In this document: positions 8,579 through 17,996 of the stretch, in pieces | Position numbering within the stretch: position 1 is the stretch's first letter | Layout of the letters: the number at the start of each line of letters is the position of its first letter | Translations under genes and position numbers: made by a program | The notes under the pieces: model-generated | Seen by the model: the letters and a program-made list of their open reading frames with translations, nothing else | What the model was told of the DNA's origin: nothing | Database searches by the model: none | NCBI GenBank assembly: GCA_026985655.1 | Contig: JALSQB010000150.1 | Span: 1-33,338 of the forward strand | Direction: 5' to 3' | Source: Campylobacteraceae bacterium | GTDB taxonomy: Bacteria; Campylobacterota; Campylobacteria; Campylobacterales; Sulfurovaceae | Length of the DNA: 33,338 nt

Positions 8579-9841
8579 ATGGTAAAAATAGGAATACTTG
8601 GGGTAGGAACAGTGGGAGCAAGTGTTGCTAATATCTTAGAAACTAATGCTGATATTTTAGAAGCAAGAGCAGGCAAAAAAATCGTTGTTAAATCAGGGGT
8701 AGTTAAAAATTTATCAAAAGATAGAGGAGTCTCTATTAAACTCTCTGATAATCCTTCAGATATTATTGATGACCCTGAAATTGATATTGTTGTTGAGCTT
8801 ATGGGTGGGGTTGAAGAGCCTTATAGATTAGTAAAACAAGCATTAGAAAATGGCAAAGCAGTAGTAACAGCCAACAAAGCACTTCTTGCCTATCATCGTT
8901 ATGAACTTCAAGAGATAGCAGGCAATACTCCACTGATGTATGAGGCTAGTACAGCTGGAGGAATCCCTATTATTGGAGCATTGCGAAATGGTTTGACGGC
9001 GAACCACATAGAGTCTATTCAAGGAATTATGAATGGCACTACCAACTATATGCTAACCAAGATGATAAATGAGGGTGCGTTATATGATGATATTTTAAAA
9101 GAGGCTCAAGCCTTAGGTTATGCTGAAGCAGACCCCACATTTGATGTTGGTGGTTTTGATGCCTCTCATAAACTTCTTATCTTGGCAAGTATTGCTTATG
9201 GAATTGATGCTAAACCAGAAGATATTTTAATTGAAGGTATAGAAAATATAAATCAAACCGATGTGGCTTTTGCAAAAGAGTTTGGATATGAGATTAAATT
9301 ATTAGGAATTGCTAAAAAAGTAAAAGAGGGAGTAGAGCTTCGCGTTCACCCAACAATGATACCAGCATCAAGTATGATAGCAAAAGTAGATGGGGTGATG
9401 AATGCTGTATCGGTTGTAGGTGATAACGTGGGAGAGACCATGTATTATGGAGCAGGAGCAGGTGGAGAAGCAACAGCTTCAGCTGTTATTGCTGATATTG
9501 TTGATATTGTTCGTGGAAATCAAGATCCAATGCTAGGCTACAAAAAGCCCCTAGAAACAGGTATGGAATTACTCTTTGAATCTGAAATCGTAACCAACTA
9601 CTATTTACGCATGAGTGTGATTGACCAATCAGGTGTTTTAGCCAAAATTACTAAAGCGTTAGAAACCTTTAATATATCAATAGAGTCTATGCTACAAAAG
9701 CCACATAGAGATGATGAATTGGTAAAACTTCTTTTTACAACGCATGCTTGTCAAGAAGAGAAAATTCAAGAGGCGATGATAGCCTTAAAAAAGCTTAACT
9801 GTGTGCATGGTGAGATTGCCATGATAAGGATTGAGAAGTAG
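8579..9841 (+). CDS. hom: Homoserine dehydrogenase with C-terminal ACT domain
   Basis: 420 aa; GILGVGTVGASVANIL...VVTANKALLAYH...STAGGIPIIGALRNGL...GIMNGTTNYML...LGYAEADPTFDVGGFDASHKL. Confidence 0.95.
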   Translation: MVKIGILGVGTVGASVANILETNADILEARAGKKIVVKSGVVKNLSKDRGVSIKLSDNPSDIIDDPEIDIVVELMGGVEEPYRLVKQALENGKAVVTANKALLAYHRYELQEIAGNTPLMYEASTAGGIPIIGALRNGLTANHIESIQGIMNGTTNYMLTKMINEGALYDDILKEAQALGYAEADPTFDVGGFDASHKLLILASIAYGIDAKPEDILIEGIENINQTDVAFAKEFGYEIKLLGIAKKVKEGVELRVHPTMIPASSMIAKVDGVMNAVSVVGDNVGETMYYGAGAGGEATASAVIADIVDIVRGNQDPMLGYKKPLETGMELLFESEIVTNYYLRMSVIDQSGVLAKITKALETFNISIESMLQKPHRDDELVKLLFTTHACQEEKIQEAMIALKKLNCVHGEIAMIRIEK

Positions 9842-9885
9842 TTATTTTTTGTGCTATAATAAGCAATATTATTGGAGGCTTTATA

Positions 9886-10476
9886 ATGAAAAAAAATATT
9901 TTGCTACTTCTCTTTATGCTCTTTTTTGTAGCTTGTGAGACAGGTACACGTTATGATACAAACGCAAGTAAAAAGCAAGTTACTCAAGAAGTAGCCCCTC
10001 GTAACTTGGTGAAAAGTGAAGACATTGAAGCCTTACTTGATGACGATGGCAAGAAGTTAGAGGGTGAACCTTATTATGATGATAAGGAACAAGTAGAAGA
10101 GATTACTTCTTTTTCTGGTGGTAGAGAAATGGATGGATTAGAAGTCCACAAGATAAGAGAAGGAAAGCACGAAGGATATACCCGTTTAGTTTTTGACATC
10201 TATGAAAATGGCAAGCCTAGTAATAGTTTTGGACATTATGAAGCTAAGTATAATAGTCAAAAGAAAGATATTACCGTGGTATTAAGTGCTTATCGAAAGT
10301 TTACAGAATCGTTACCCTCTTTTTCTCACGATTCAATTATAGAAAAAATTTATTTGGAAAAATATCTTGATGATAGTGGCTTTAAATTTCATATTAAGTT
10401 ACGCCAAGATGCCAAAGTAAGAATTTTTAATTTGCCTAATCCTGCACGCCTTATTTTTGATATTAAAGCTATTTAG
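9886..10476 (+). CDS. AMIN-domain-like lipoprotein
   Basis: 196 aa; signal peptide with lipobox (FVAC); C-terminal GYTRLVFDIYENGKPS...ARLIFDIKAI resembles the AMIN domain. Upstream TATAAT and GGAGG. Confidence 0.65.
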   Translation: MKKNILLLLFMLFFVACETGTRYDTNASKKQVTQEVAPRNLVKSEDIEALLDDDGKKLEGEPYYDDKEQVEEITSFSGGREMDGLEVHKIREGKHEGYTRLVFDIYENGKPSNSFGHYEAKYNSQKKDITVVLSAYRKFTESLPSFSHDSIIEKIYLEKYLDDSGFKFHIKLRQDAKVRIFNLPNPARLIFDIKAI

Positions 10477-10506
10477 CTAAAATTTTAAAAAAATATAGGA
10501 TTTATA

Positions 10507-10860
10507 ATGGAAAAAATTACCATATGGCATAACCCTCGATGTTCAAAGTCAAGAGATTCATTTAAGCTTTTAGAAGAAAAGGGTTTAGCACCTAAAGTGG
10601 TGAAGTATTTAGAAGAAACTCCTTCTATTGAAGAGCTTCAAAATATACTTAAAATGTTAGGTATGACTTCAGCACAAGAACTTATGAGAAAAAAAGAGAG
10701 CATCTATAAAGAACTCAATCTTAAAGATGAAACATCTGAAGAGAAACTGCTTCAATCTATGGTTAAAAACCCTAAGCTCATAGAAAGACCCATTGTAATT
10801 AAAGGTCATAATGCTGTTATTGGTCGTCCTGTTGAGCGAGTTATTGAGCTTTTGGGCTAA
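10507..10860 (+). CDS. arsC: ArsC-family arsenate reductase (glutaredoxin-type)
   Basis: 117 aa; ITIWHNPRCSKSRDSFKLLEEKG...RPIVIKGHNAVIGRPVERVIELL. Confidence 0.9.
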   Translation: MEKITIWHNPRCSKSRDSFKLLEEKGLAPKVVKYLEETPSIEELQNILKMLGMTSAQELMRKKESIYKELNLKDETSEEKLLQSMVKNPKLIERPIVIKGHNAVIGRPVERVIELLG

Positions 10861-10963
10861 ATTGTCTTTAAAAACCACTAAAAACCCCATATTTTAAGTT
10901 TCTTTTTGTTACCATTCGCGACCTAAATTAAATTTTAGTGTAAATCTACGTGAAGAATTTTTA

Positions 10964-10969
10964 TATAAT
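10964..10969 (+). promoter_or_regulatory. -10 element (TATAAT) of the alpha-operon promoter
   Basis: tttTATATAATtcgcac about 100 nt upstream of rpmJ; no other gene between it and rpmJ. Confidence 0.5.
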
Positions 10970-11072
10970 TCGCACTGATTATATAAGAGTTGGTTAGATA
11001 AAAGTCTTTTTTCGACTTTCTCCTCTTCCCATAAAACGCGTACAGGTGCAAAAACACACTTAGGAGTAACCC

Positions 11073-11186
11073 ATGAAGGTTAGACCATCAGTAAAAAAAA
11101 TGTGTGATGATTGTAAAATAATCAAACGAAAAGGTATCGTTAGAATTATCTGCAAAAATCCAAAGCATAAACAAAGACAAGGATAA
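11073..11186 (+). CDS. rpmJ: 50S ribosomal protein L36
   Basis: Not in the supplied track (37 aa): [37 protein letters not shown], zinc-binding type, RBS GGAGTAA. Confidence 0.97.
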   Translation: MKVRPSVKKMCDDCKIIKRKGIVRIICKNPKHKQRQG

Positions 11187-11188
11187 GC

Positions 11189-11551
11189 ATGGCACGTATA
11201 TCAGGTGTTGATTTACCAAAGAAAAAGAGAATTGAGTACGGACTTACCTATATTTATGGTATTGGTCTTCATACTTCAAGAAAAATTCTTGATGCGACAG
11301 GTGTTGATTATAACACAAGAGTTTTCGAATTGACAGATGCACAAGCAGCTTTAATCCGTAACGAAATTCAAGCAAACTTTATGGTTGAGGGAGATCTTCG
11401 TAAGAAAGTTACTCTTGACATTAAAGCACTTATGGACTTAGGTTCATACAGAGGTCTTAGACATAGACGTGGTCTTCCATGTAGAGGTCAAAAAACCAAA
11501 ACAAATGCTAGAACTCGTAAGGGTAAAAGAAAAACTGTTGGCGCAGCATAA
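11189..11551 (+). CDS. rpsM: 30S ribosomal protein S13
   Basis: [26 protein letters not shown]...[25 protein letters not shown]. Confidence 0.98.
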   Translation: MARISGVDLPKKKRIEYGLTYIYGIGLHTSRKILDATGVDYNTRVFELTDAQAALIRNEIQANFMVEGDLRKKVTLDIKALMDLGSYRGLRHRRGLPCRGQKTKTNARTRKGKRKTVGAA

Positions 11552-11565
11552 GCGAGGATTGATTA

Positions 11566-11940
11566 ATGGCTAAGAAAAAAGCAAAAAAGAATATTGCTAA
11601 AGGTGTTGTGTACGTAGCAGCAACCTTTAACAATACAGTAATTACAGTTACTGACGAAATGGGTAACGTTCTTGCATGGAGTTCTGCTGGAGCATTAGGG
11701 TTTAAAGGTTCTAAAAAATCTACACCTTTTGCAGCAACAGAAGCAGTAACAGATGCAATGCAAAAAGCAATGGAACACGGAATCAAAGAAGTTGGAATTA
11801 AAGTTCAAGGACCTGGTTCTGGTAGAGATACTGCTGTTAAAGCAATTGGTGCAACAGAGGGACTTAGAGTATCTTGGTTAAAAGATATTACACCACTTCC
11901 TCATAATGGTTGTCGTCCTCCTAAGCAGAGAAGAGTTTAA
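11566..11940 (+). CDS. rpsK: 30S ribosomal protein S11
   Basis: [28 protein letters not shown]...[15 protein letters not shown]. Confidence 0.98.
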   Translation: MAKKKAKKNIAKGVVYVAATFNNTVITVTDEMGNVLAWSSAGALGFKGSKKSTPFAATEAVTDAMQKAMEHGIKEVGIKVQGPGSGRDTAVKAIGATEGLRVSWLKDITPLPHNGCRPPKQRRV

Positions 11941-11992
11941 TCACTTTTTGTGATTATATTCATATTTAATAGAATAATTAAAGGTATTACAA

Positions 11993-12619
11993 ATGGCAAG
12001 ATATAGAGGTCCAGTTGAAAAACTAGAGCGAAGACTTGGTGTTGATCTCGGCTTAAAAGGTGAGAGAAGACTTGCAGGAAAATCAGCTTTAGAAAAAAGA
12101 CCATACCCACCAGGGCAACATGGTCAAAGAAGAACAAAGTTAAGTGAATATGGTGAACAGCTTCAAGAGAAGCAAAAAGCTAAATTTATGTATGGTGTAT
12201 CTGAAAAACAATTTAGAGGATTGTTCGCAGAAGCTAAAAAACAAGAGGGAAATACAGGGGCAATCCTTATTCAACTTCTTGAGCAAAGACTTGATAACGT
12301 AGTTTACAGAATGGGTTTTGCAACAACCAGAAGATTTGCTAGACAACTTACAAACCACGGACATATTCTTGTTGATGGTAAAAAAGTTGATATTCCTTCT
12401 TTTAGAGTAAAAGCAGGTCAAAAAATTGAAATTAGAGAAGCCAGCAAAACTAACCCTCAAATTGTGAGAGCAATGGAATTAACTAACCAAACTGGTATGG
12501 TTGAGTGGGTAGATGTTGAAAAAGAGAAATTATTTGGAATTTTCACAAGAGTTCCAAACAGAGATGAAATTTCAATTCCAGTAGAAGAGCGTTTAATCGT
12601 TGAACTTTACTCTAAGTAG
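11993..12619 (+). CDS. rpsD: 30S ribosomal protein S4
   Basis: [47 protein letters not shown].... Confidence 0.98.
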   Translation: MARYRGPVEKLERRLGVDLGLKGERRLAGKSALEKRPYPPGQHGQRRTKLSEYGEQLQEKQKAKFMYGVSEKQFRGLFAEAKKQEGNTGAILIQLLEQRLDNVVYRMGFATTRRFARQLTNHGHILVDGKKVDIPSFRVKAGQKIEIREASKTNPQIVRAMELTNQTGMVEWVDVEKEKLFGIFTRVPNRDEISIPVEERLIVELYSK

Positions 12620-12641
12620 TAATTAGTAAAAAAGGCAAAGA

Positions 12642-13646
12642 ATGAAAAAAATTAAAGTAGCACCATCACTTCCTGAAAATGTAGAAGTAAATGAATTGGG
12701 TGAAAACAGATCTGAAGTAATTGCCTACCCTTTTGAAAGTGGTTACGCGATTACTTTGGCACATCCACTTAGAAGACTTATTTTAGGTTCTTCTATTGGG
12801 TATGCACCAATCTCAATTAAGATTGAGGGTGCAGCACATGAGTTTGACTCAGTTCGTGGAATGCATGAAGATGTTGCTGTATTTATTATTAACCTTAAAA
12901 ACATTCGTTTTAAACTTGCCGAGGGTGTTGAGAGACTAGAAGTTTCTTATAGCTTTGCTGGATCAAGAGAGATTACTGCTGCTGACTTAGTTAATGATGA
13001 TGTAGAAATTGTTAATCCTGATGCTTTTTTAGCAACACTTAACGAAGATGCACTGCTTAACTTTACAGTGGTGATTGCTCAAGGTTTAGGTTATGTTCAA
13101 AGTGAAGACTTAAGAGATGACGTTGAATCTGACAGTATCGCTTTAGATGCTTTCTTTACCCCTGTAAAAAAAGCAAATTATGACATTCAAAATGTATTAG
13201 TTGAAGACAACCCTAACTATGAAAAAATTGTTTTTGATATTGAGACAGATGGTCAAGTATCACCTGTTGATGCGTTTACTAATGCCTTAGAGACTATGTA
13301 TAAACAACTTTCAGTCTTTAATGGTGTTCTTGATGTTGAAATTAATGCTACACCAATTAAACGTTCTAATGATGATTCAGAGATTAAAGCGTATCTTGAA
13401 CCTATTGAATCTTTAGGTTTATCGGCACGTTCATTTAACTCTTTAGACAGAGCTGGAATGAAAGTAGTTGGAGAATTAGTACTTATGAGTACAACAGAGA
13501 TTAAAAACATTAAAAACCTTGGTAAAAAATCTTTAGATGAAATTTCTGAATGTTTAGAAAACCTTGGTTATGGTGAAGATTTCGAACTAGCAGACAGTGT
13601 AAGAGTAAATCTTATTAAAAAAATTGAGCAGATTAAAGAATCATAA
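12642..13646 (+). CDS. rpoA: DNA-directed RNA polymerase subunit alpha
   Basis: 334 aa; GYAITLAHPLRRLILGSSIGYAPISIKIEGA...; C-terminal helix-hairpin-helix domain LGLSARSFNSLDRAGMKVVGELVLMS. Confidence 0.98.
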   Translation: MKKIKVAPSLPENVEVNELGENRSEVIAYPFESGYAITLAHPLRRLILGSSIGYAPISIKIEGAAHEFDSVRGMHEDVAVFIINLKNIRFKLAEGVERLEVSYSFAGSREITAADLVNDDVEIVNPDAFLATLNEDALLNFTVVIAQGLGYVQSEDLRDDVESDSIALDAFFTPVKKANYDIQNVLVEDNPNYEKIVFDIETDGQVSPVDAFTNALETMYKQLSVFNGVLDVEINATPIKRSNDDSEIKAYLEPIESLGLSARSFNSLDRAGMKVVGELVLMSTTEIKNIKNLGKKSLDEISECLENLGYGEDFELADSVRVNLIKKIEQIKES

Positions 13647-13667
13647 GCTCTTAACAAAGGAACATAG

Positions 13668-14015
13668 ATGAGACATAAACATGGATACCGTAAGCTTAGC
13701 AGAACTTCTGCACACAGAGCTGCGTTGTTAAAAAACCTTTCTATTGCTCTTATTAAATATGGAAAGATGGAAACAACTTTACCAAAAGCAAAAGAGCTTA
13801 GTAGATATTTTGAAAAACTTATCACTAAAGGTTTAAGTGGAGAGAATGCTCATAGAGCAGTATTTGCACTTTTACAAGACAAAGAGTGTACTAACAAATT
13901 AGTAACAGAAATTTCTCCAGAATATGCTGAGAGAAATGGTGGTTACACAAGAATCATCAAAACTCGTATGAGACGTGGTGATGCTGCACCAATGGCAATT
14001 ATCGAACTTGTATAA
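13668..14015 (+). CDS. rplQ: 50S ribosomal protein L17
   Basis: [53 protein letters not shown].... Confidence 0.98.
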   Translation: MRHKHGYRKLSRTSAHRAALLKNLSIALIKYGKMETTLPKAKELSRYFEKLITKGLSGENAHRAVFALLQDKECTNKLVTEISPEYAERNGGYTRIIKTRMRRGDAAPMAIIELV

Positions 14016-14025
14016 TTAGCTTTTC

Positions 14026-14061
14026 AAAAAGATTAAGTTGTTTAGGCATCTTAGTCTTTTT
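14026..14061 (+). terminator. Intrinsic terminator of the alpha operon
   Basis: AAAAAGATTAAG-ttgtttaggcat-CTTAGTCTTTTTT, 10-12 bp stem with one G-U wobble, T-rich tail. Confidence 0.75.
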
Positions 14062-14195
14062 TCTCTTCTTCTTTTTAATCTCTTCAAAGTCATCTAAAAA
14101 TTAATTTTTTAATTTAAGTTTAAATTTATTTAAAGAAAAAACTCCCTATACTTTCAATGTCATAAAGACACATCATATAAATTTAAGGATATAGT

Positions 14196-14288
14196 ATGCA
14201 AGAGATTATCAATAAAATAGTTGTTTTTTTATTTTATAAGAAAGAACGTAAATTAGGTGAAATTCAGATTCCTGTAACAAAGTTATAA
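14196..14288 (+). CDS. Putative 30-aa small protein
   Basis: ATG with AAGGA 6-7 nt upstream; MQEIINKIVVFLFYKKERKLGEIQIPVTKL*; candidate -10 (TATACT) upstream and strong inverted repeat downstream. Not in the track (below length cut-off). Confidence 0.4.
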   Translation: MQEIINKIVVFLFYKKERKLGEIQIPVTKL

Positions 14289-14298
14289 TAGCCAATAT

Positions 14299-14335
14299 AA
14301 AAGGTATAAAAAGTTTATATTCTTTTATACCTTTT
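14299..14335. terminator. Bidirectional intrinsic terminator
   Basis: Perfect 13-bp stem AAAAGGTATAAAA-agtttatattc-TTTTATACCTTTT between the small ORF (+) and the DUF2062 gene (-), whose stop codon lies in the loop. Confidence 0.8.
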
Positions 14336-14815
14336 AAATCGTAAAATCTTCTCTTTTCTTACCGAGTCTATCCAAAGTTTATTAATCAAAAAATATATCA
14401 GTGTTGAAACTCCTATGGAGTAGGGGATTGTACCGACATATAGAGGGGTAATAATTTTATTCCAATTATCTGAAAACCAATTAAGTGTTAAGTCGATATT
14501 ATCTAATCCCTCATAACCAAGTAAGAAATTTCCTGTTTGGTACTCCATGTAGTACATAAATGGCATGGTAATAGGATTGGAGAGCCAAACCATAGAGATA
14601 GCAATAGGTACATTAAATTTTATAAAAGGGGTAATAGATAAGACGGCTAACATCTGCATAGGCATGGGAATAAAGCCCCAAAAAAGACCTATAAGTACAC
14701 CTCTTGAGATAGCTTTTCTGTTAATGGCAAGATACTCATGGGGTATCTTATATTTGTGTATAAAATCTTTTATTTTACCATTAGATTGTTTTTTTTTAAA
14801 TACTTTTCGAATCAT
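14315..14815 (-). CDS. DUF2062 domain-containing membrane protein
   Basis: 166 aa; SRGVLIGLFWGFIPMPMQMLAVLSITPFIKFNVPIAISMVWLSNPITMPFMYYMEYQTG typical of DUF2062. Confidence 0.85.
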   Translation of the reverse strand: MIRKVFKKKQSNGKIKDFIHKYKIPHEYLAINRKAISRGVLIGLFWGFIPMPMQMLAVLSITPFIKFNVPIAISMVWLSNPITMPFMYYMEYQTGNFLLGYEGLDNIDLTLNWFSDNWNKIITPLYVGTIPYSIGVSTLIYFLINKLWIDSVRKEKILRFKRYKRI

Positions 14816-14911
14816 AGTGTATTTTATTCATTCTATCTTTAGGTTTCAATGAAAGATGTGATATTTTAGAACAAGAGAAAAACCTAAGGGGTTAAAAGTT
14901 AGCACAATAGC

Positions 14912-14940
14912 TTGACAAAGTTTTAAATATAATGTATAAC
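14912..14940 (+). promoter_or_regulatory. Sigma-70 promoter TTGACA-17 nt-TATAAC upstream of the NifU-like gene
   Basis: TTGACA 14912-14917, TATAAC 14935-14940. Confidence 0.65.
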
Positions 14941-14969
14941 TAGATTAATAATATATTAAGGAGAAGCGA

Positions 14970-15248
14970 GTGCTTCCATTTACAGATGAAGAGTTACAAC
15001 CCATAGTTTCTAGCATGATTGAAAAAGCAAGAGTATGGATTAAGAAAGATGGTGGAGATGTTACTTTACTTGATATTAAAGAGGGTAAAGTTTTTGTACA
15101 GTTACAAGGGGCATGTGTGGGGTGTGGTTCTTCAGGAACAACACTTAAATACGGTATTGAAAAAGAGATGAGAACAATGATTCACCCTGAAATAACTGTT
15201 GTTAATGTACCCCACGGTATGGAAGATAAGTTAGAAGAATTGGTATAA
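14970..15248 (+). CDS. NifU/NfuA C-terminal-domain Fe-S scaffold protein (GTG start)
   Basis: 92 aa; KDGGDVTLLDIKEGKVFVQLQGACVGCGSSGTTLKYGIE; start codon GTG after AAGGAGAAGCGA. Confidence 0.9.
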   Translation: MLPFTDEELQPIVSSMIEKARVWIKKDGGDVTLLDIKEGKVFVQLQGACVGCGSSGTTLKYGIEKEMRTMIHPEITVVNVPHGMEDKLEELV

Positions 15249-15250
15249 TC

Positions 15251-15841
15251 ATGGGAAGAGTCAGTCTTAATACATTGCTAACACGTGCTGAAGAACAATT
15301 TACTTCAGGAAAATATGAAAATGCATTGAGAACCTATGGACAGCTTTTAACCGAATATCCAAGTGAGGCTGATGCCCAAGTAGGTATTTATCTTTGTGAT
15401 ATTGGACTAGAGAGTGCTGATGAAGCCCAAGCTCTTTTTGATTATTATCAAATTATTAAAACTGAACAAGATGATGCACCTGAAGTTATGGTAAATCTAT
15501 TGACTACTTTAGATGTAAGTCAAGGAAAAGTAGCTGAAATTTTAAGTAGTAAAGAGGATAAAGCCGAATACAAAAATGGTATTGGCTATAAAGACTTTTT
15601 AAAATTTATAGACAATCGAGGTAGTTTTAAACGTGCTTTTGAAGATATTATGTTTTCAACACGTGTTATTTTGAAAAACAAAGAGGAGTATTTTCTTTTT
15701 ATTGAACTGCTCATAGAACGAGGTCAGATAGAATTAGCCACACAGTTTTTAGACTCTTTAAGTAATAGTTTTGCCAATGACCAAGAAATTTATGCTTTAT
15801 ATCATAAGCTAAAAGAACAGAAAAAAGAAAATATCGAATAA
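15251..15841 (+). CDS. TPR-like helical repeat protein of unknown function
   Basis: 196 aa; LLTRAEEQFTSGKYENALRTYGQLLTEYPSEADAQVGIYL looks like a TPR. Confidence 0.65.
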   Translation: MGRVSLNTLLTRAEEQFTSGKYENALRTYGQLLTEYPSEADAQVGIYLCDIGLESADEAQALFDYYQIIKTEQDDAPEVMVNLLTTLDVSQGKVAEILSSKEDKAEYKNGIGYKDFLKFIDNRGSFKRAFEDIMFSTRVILKNKEEYFLFIELLIERGQIELATQFLDSLSNSFANDQEIYALYHKLKEQKKENIE

Positions 15842-15863
15842 ATCACTTTAAAAAGAGTAATGT

Positions 15864-17162
15864 ATGACCTTAGAATGCAATATAGATGGTTTTAGCCATT
15901 TAACCGATGACACGACAGCACTGAATCAACAATCAAAATTTTTATTAACAGCACAAAATCAAAAATATTTTGATGCCTTAGACCCAAAACCCTCTTTTAT
16001 TACACCTTTAGAACTTATTGACTTTTGGGGGCTTAAGAATTTAAAAATCGTTGGTGTGACAGGAACGAACGGAAAGACAACCGTAACTGCGGCGATTTAC
16101 TCTTTTCTTTTAGATTTAGGTGAAAAACCTGCTCTTTTAGGAACACGTGGTTTTTTTGTCAATGAAGAACGCGTTGAAGAGAAGTCGATGACAACGCCTT
16201 CTATTTTGCATATTTTATCGGCGATGAAAATAGCCAAAGAGAAAGGGGCAAATTACTTCATTATGGAGGTAAGTTCCCACGCCATTGAGCAAAAACGTAT
16301 TGAAGGGCTTGAGTTTGCATTAAAAATTCATACCAATGTCACCTCTGACCATCTTGATTATCATGGAACAGTAGAAGAGTATCGACGTGTTAAGAGTCTA
16401 TTCTTTGCCGATGAATCACCTAAACTGCTTAACAAAGATGACATTAAACACATTGAGTATAATCCTAAAAATGCACAGAGTTATGGGGTAGATGAGCCTG
16501 CTACTTTTAAGGTTCAAGCATTCTCACTCCAACATGGAATTACTGCGGGGATTAAACATTTAAGTACAGAAGCCACTTTTCATTCTCCTATGGTGGGTTT
16601 GTTTAATCTCTTTAACCTTATGGCAGCCATTGGGGCGTGTACCATGCTTACAGGTAGAAATGTTGCTGAAATATGTGAAGTAGTAAGTAATTTCGCAGGG
16701 GTAGCAGGGCGTATGGAAGTAGTTTCGCAAGACCCTTTAGTTATTGTCGATTTTGCACATACTGATGATGGTATGATTCAAGTGTTAGACTCCATGAAAG
16801 ACCGAGACATATCGGTAGTCTTTGGAGCAGGGGGTGACCGAGACCAAGGAAAACGTCCACGTATGGGGGCTGTGGCTGCAAAATTTGCTAAAAAAGTCTA
16901 TGTGACCTCGGACAATCCACGTTCTGAAGCACCTGAAGCGATACTTAAAGAGATATTATCAGGCATTAAAGACCAAAGCAATACTCGAGCGATGATTGAT
17001 AGAGCTTTTGCCATTCAAGAAGCCCTTAAAGAGTTAGAAGAGGGTGAAGTTTTAATGATTTTAGGAAAAGGTGATGAAGACACTATGGAAATAAATGGAG
17101 AAAAAATTCATTTTGATGACAGAGAGATAGTCAGGGCTTTATTAGCAGAGATAGACAATTAA
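15864..17162 (+). CDS. murE: UDP-N-acetylmuramyl-tripeptide synthetase
   Basis: 432 aa; VTGTNGKTTVTAAIYSFL...MEVSSHAIEQKRIEGLEF...DHLDYHGTVEEY...VDFAHTDDGM...GAGGDRDQGKRPRM. Confidence 0.96.
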   Translation: MTLECNIDGFSHLTDDTTALNQQSKFLLTAQNQKYFDALDPKPSFITPLELIDFWGLKNLKIVGVTGTNGKTTVTAAIYSFLLDLGEKPALLGTRGFFVNEERVEEKSMTTPSILHILSAMKIAKEKGANYFIMEVSSHAIEQKRIEGLEFALKIHTNVTSDHLDYHGTVEEYRRVKSLFFADESPKLLNKDDIKHIEYNPKNAQSYGVDEPATFKVQAFSLQHGITAGIKHLSTEATFHSPMVGLFNLFNLMAAIGACTMLTGRNVAEICEVVSNFAGVAGRMEVVSQDPLVIVDFAHTDDGMIQVLDSMKDRDISVVFGAGGDRDQGKRPRMGAVAAKFAKKVYVTSDNPRSEAPEAILKEILSGIKDQSNTRAMIDRAFAIQEALKELEEGEVLMILGKGDEDTMEINGEKIHFDDREIVRALLAEIDN

Positions 17163-17171
17163 TTGTCTATC
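17150..17171. repeat. 22-bp perfect palindrome GATAGACAATTAATTGTCTATC spanning both convergent stop codons
   Basis: Direct reading of sequence; contains TTAA, which supplies TAA stops on both strands. Confidence 0.95.
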
Positions 17172-17893
17172 GTGTAAATTATCTCTGTTTTATTTTTTTT
17201 GGTTTGAATCTCATCTATGCTTAGATTGTCGATAGATAGTTTCATAAATGCTTCGATGCTAGTAATATTTGATTTTGCAACTTCTCTTAAAACAATGCCC
17301 CTATAAGCTTTCGCCCAATGAGAAACAACTTTGCCGTTTTTGATGAACTTTAAAGTAGTGTAATTTTTTGTCGGCTTATAAAACTTATCATAAAACCCAG
17401 CACGTAAATCTAAAATATCATCATCTTTTAAATAGGCTTCTAATAAATGGCTTTGTTCTTTATAAAGTTTTTCAGGTTTTAACTCTCCCAAGACAGCACC
17501 TTGCTTAAGGCGATATTCTGGAATCATATCATCAGCGCGTATAAAACCAAAAAGATTAGAGCATAAAATAACATTCTTATCTATATAGTTTTTTTCGTGA
17601 TTGTTAAGTTTTGTATAGTTTAGATAATCAAAAGCCACCCCAGTGTAACGCTTAATAGCTTTCATTGTTAGCTCATGCACAATATCTTTGTTATGATAAA
17701 GAAGGTCTGCCTCTTTTTTTAGCCCAAATATTTTACGTAGTTCTTCTAAATCATTTTTTTGTAAAATATTCATATAGTGATGCAAAAGCATTTTTCGAGT
17801 AGTTGTGAGTTCCGTAAAAAGTAACGACTCTAAAGAGAAGTTTTCAAAGCCTCCTTTATTTTTTGTTTCACTTGGAGCTAAAAGAATTTTCAT
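17159..17893 (-). CDS. YaaA family (DUF328) protein
   Basis: 244 aa; MKILLAPSETKNKGG...ILCSNLFGFIRADDMIPEYRLKQGA...DLRAGFYDKFYKP...VSHWAKAYRGIVLREVAK. Confidence 0.85.
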   Translation of the reverse strand: MKILLAPSETKNKGGFENFSLESLLFTELTTTRKMLLHHYMNILQKNDLEELRKIFGLKKEADLLYHNKDIVHELTMKAIKRYTGVAFDYLNYTKLNNHEKNYIDKNVILCSNLFGFIRADDMIPEYRLKQGAVLGELKPEKLYKEQSHLLEAYLKDDDILDLRAGFYDKFYKPTKNYTTLKFIKNGKVVSHWAKAYRGIVLREVAKSNITSIEAFMKLSIDNLSIDEIQTKKNKTEIIYTIDN

Positions 17894-17960
17894 AATTAAG
17901 CCTTGTTTTTTATGAATTATATCAAATTTTAAAAAAAATCTATAAATTTTATTTAAACCC

Positions 17961-17989
17961 TTGACATAGATTATATTTTTGTCTATAAT
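17961..17989 (+). promoter_or_regulatory. Perfect consensus sigma-70 promoter TTGACA-17-TATAAT for the tRNA cluster
   Basis: TTGACA 17961-17966, TATAAT 17984-17989, 17-nt spacer. Confidence 0.85.
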
Positions 17990-17996
17990 GCGACTC

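Noticed and set aside
10507-10860. Arsenic-resistance island suggested by arsC
   Set aside because: Single ArsC-family gene with no arsR, arsB or acr3 neighbours; more likely a housekeeping ArsC/Spx-type reductase.
11508-13825. Antisense ORFs within the alpha operon (e.g. 11508-11786, 11937-12137, 12140-12460, 13253-13510, 13568-13825)
   Set aside because: Shadow frames of ribosomal protein/rpoA genes.
14565-14852. 95-aa plus-strand ORF
   Set aside because: Antisense to the DUF2062 protein, which has clear family signature.
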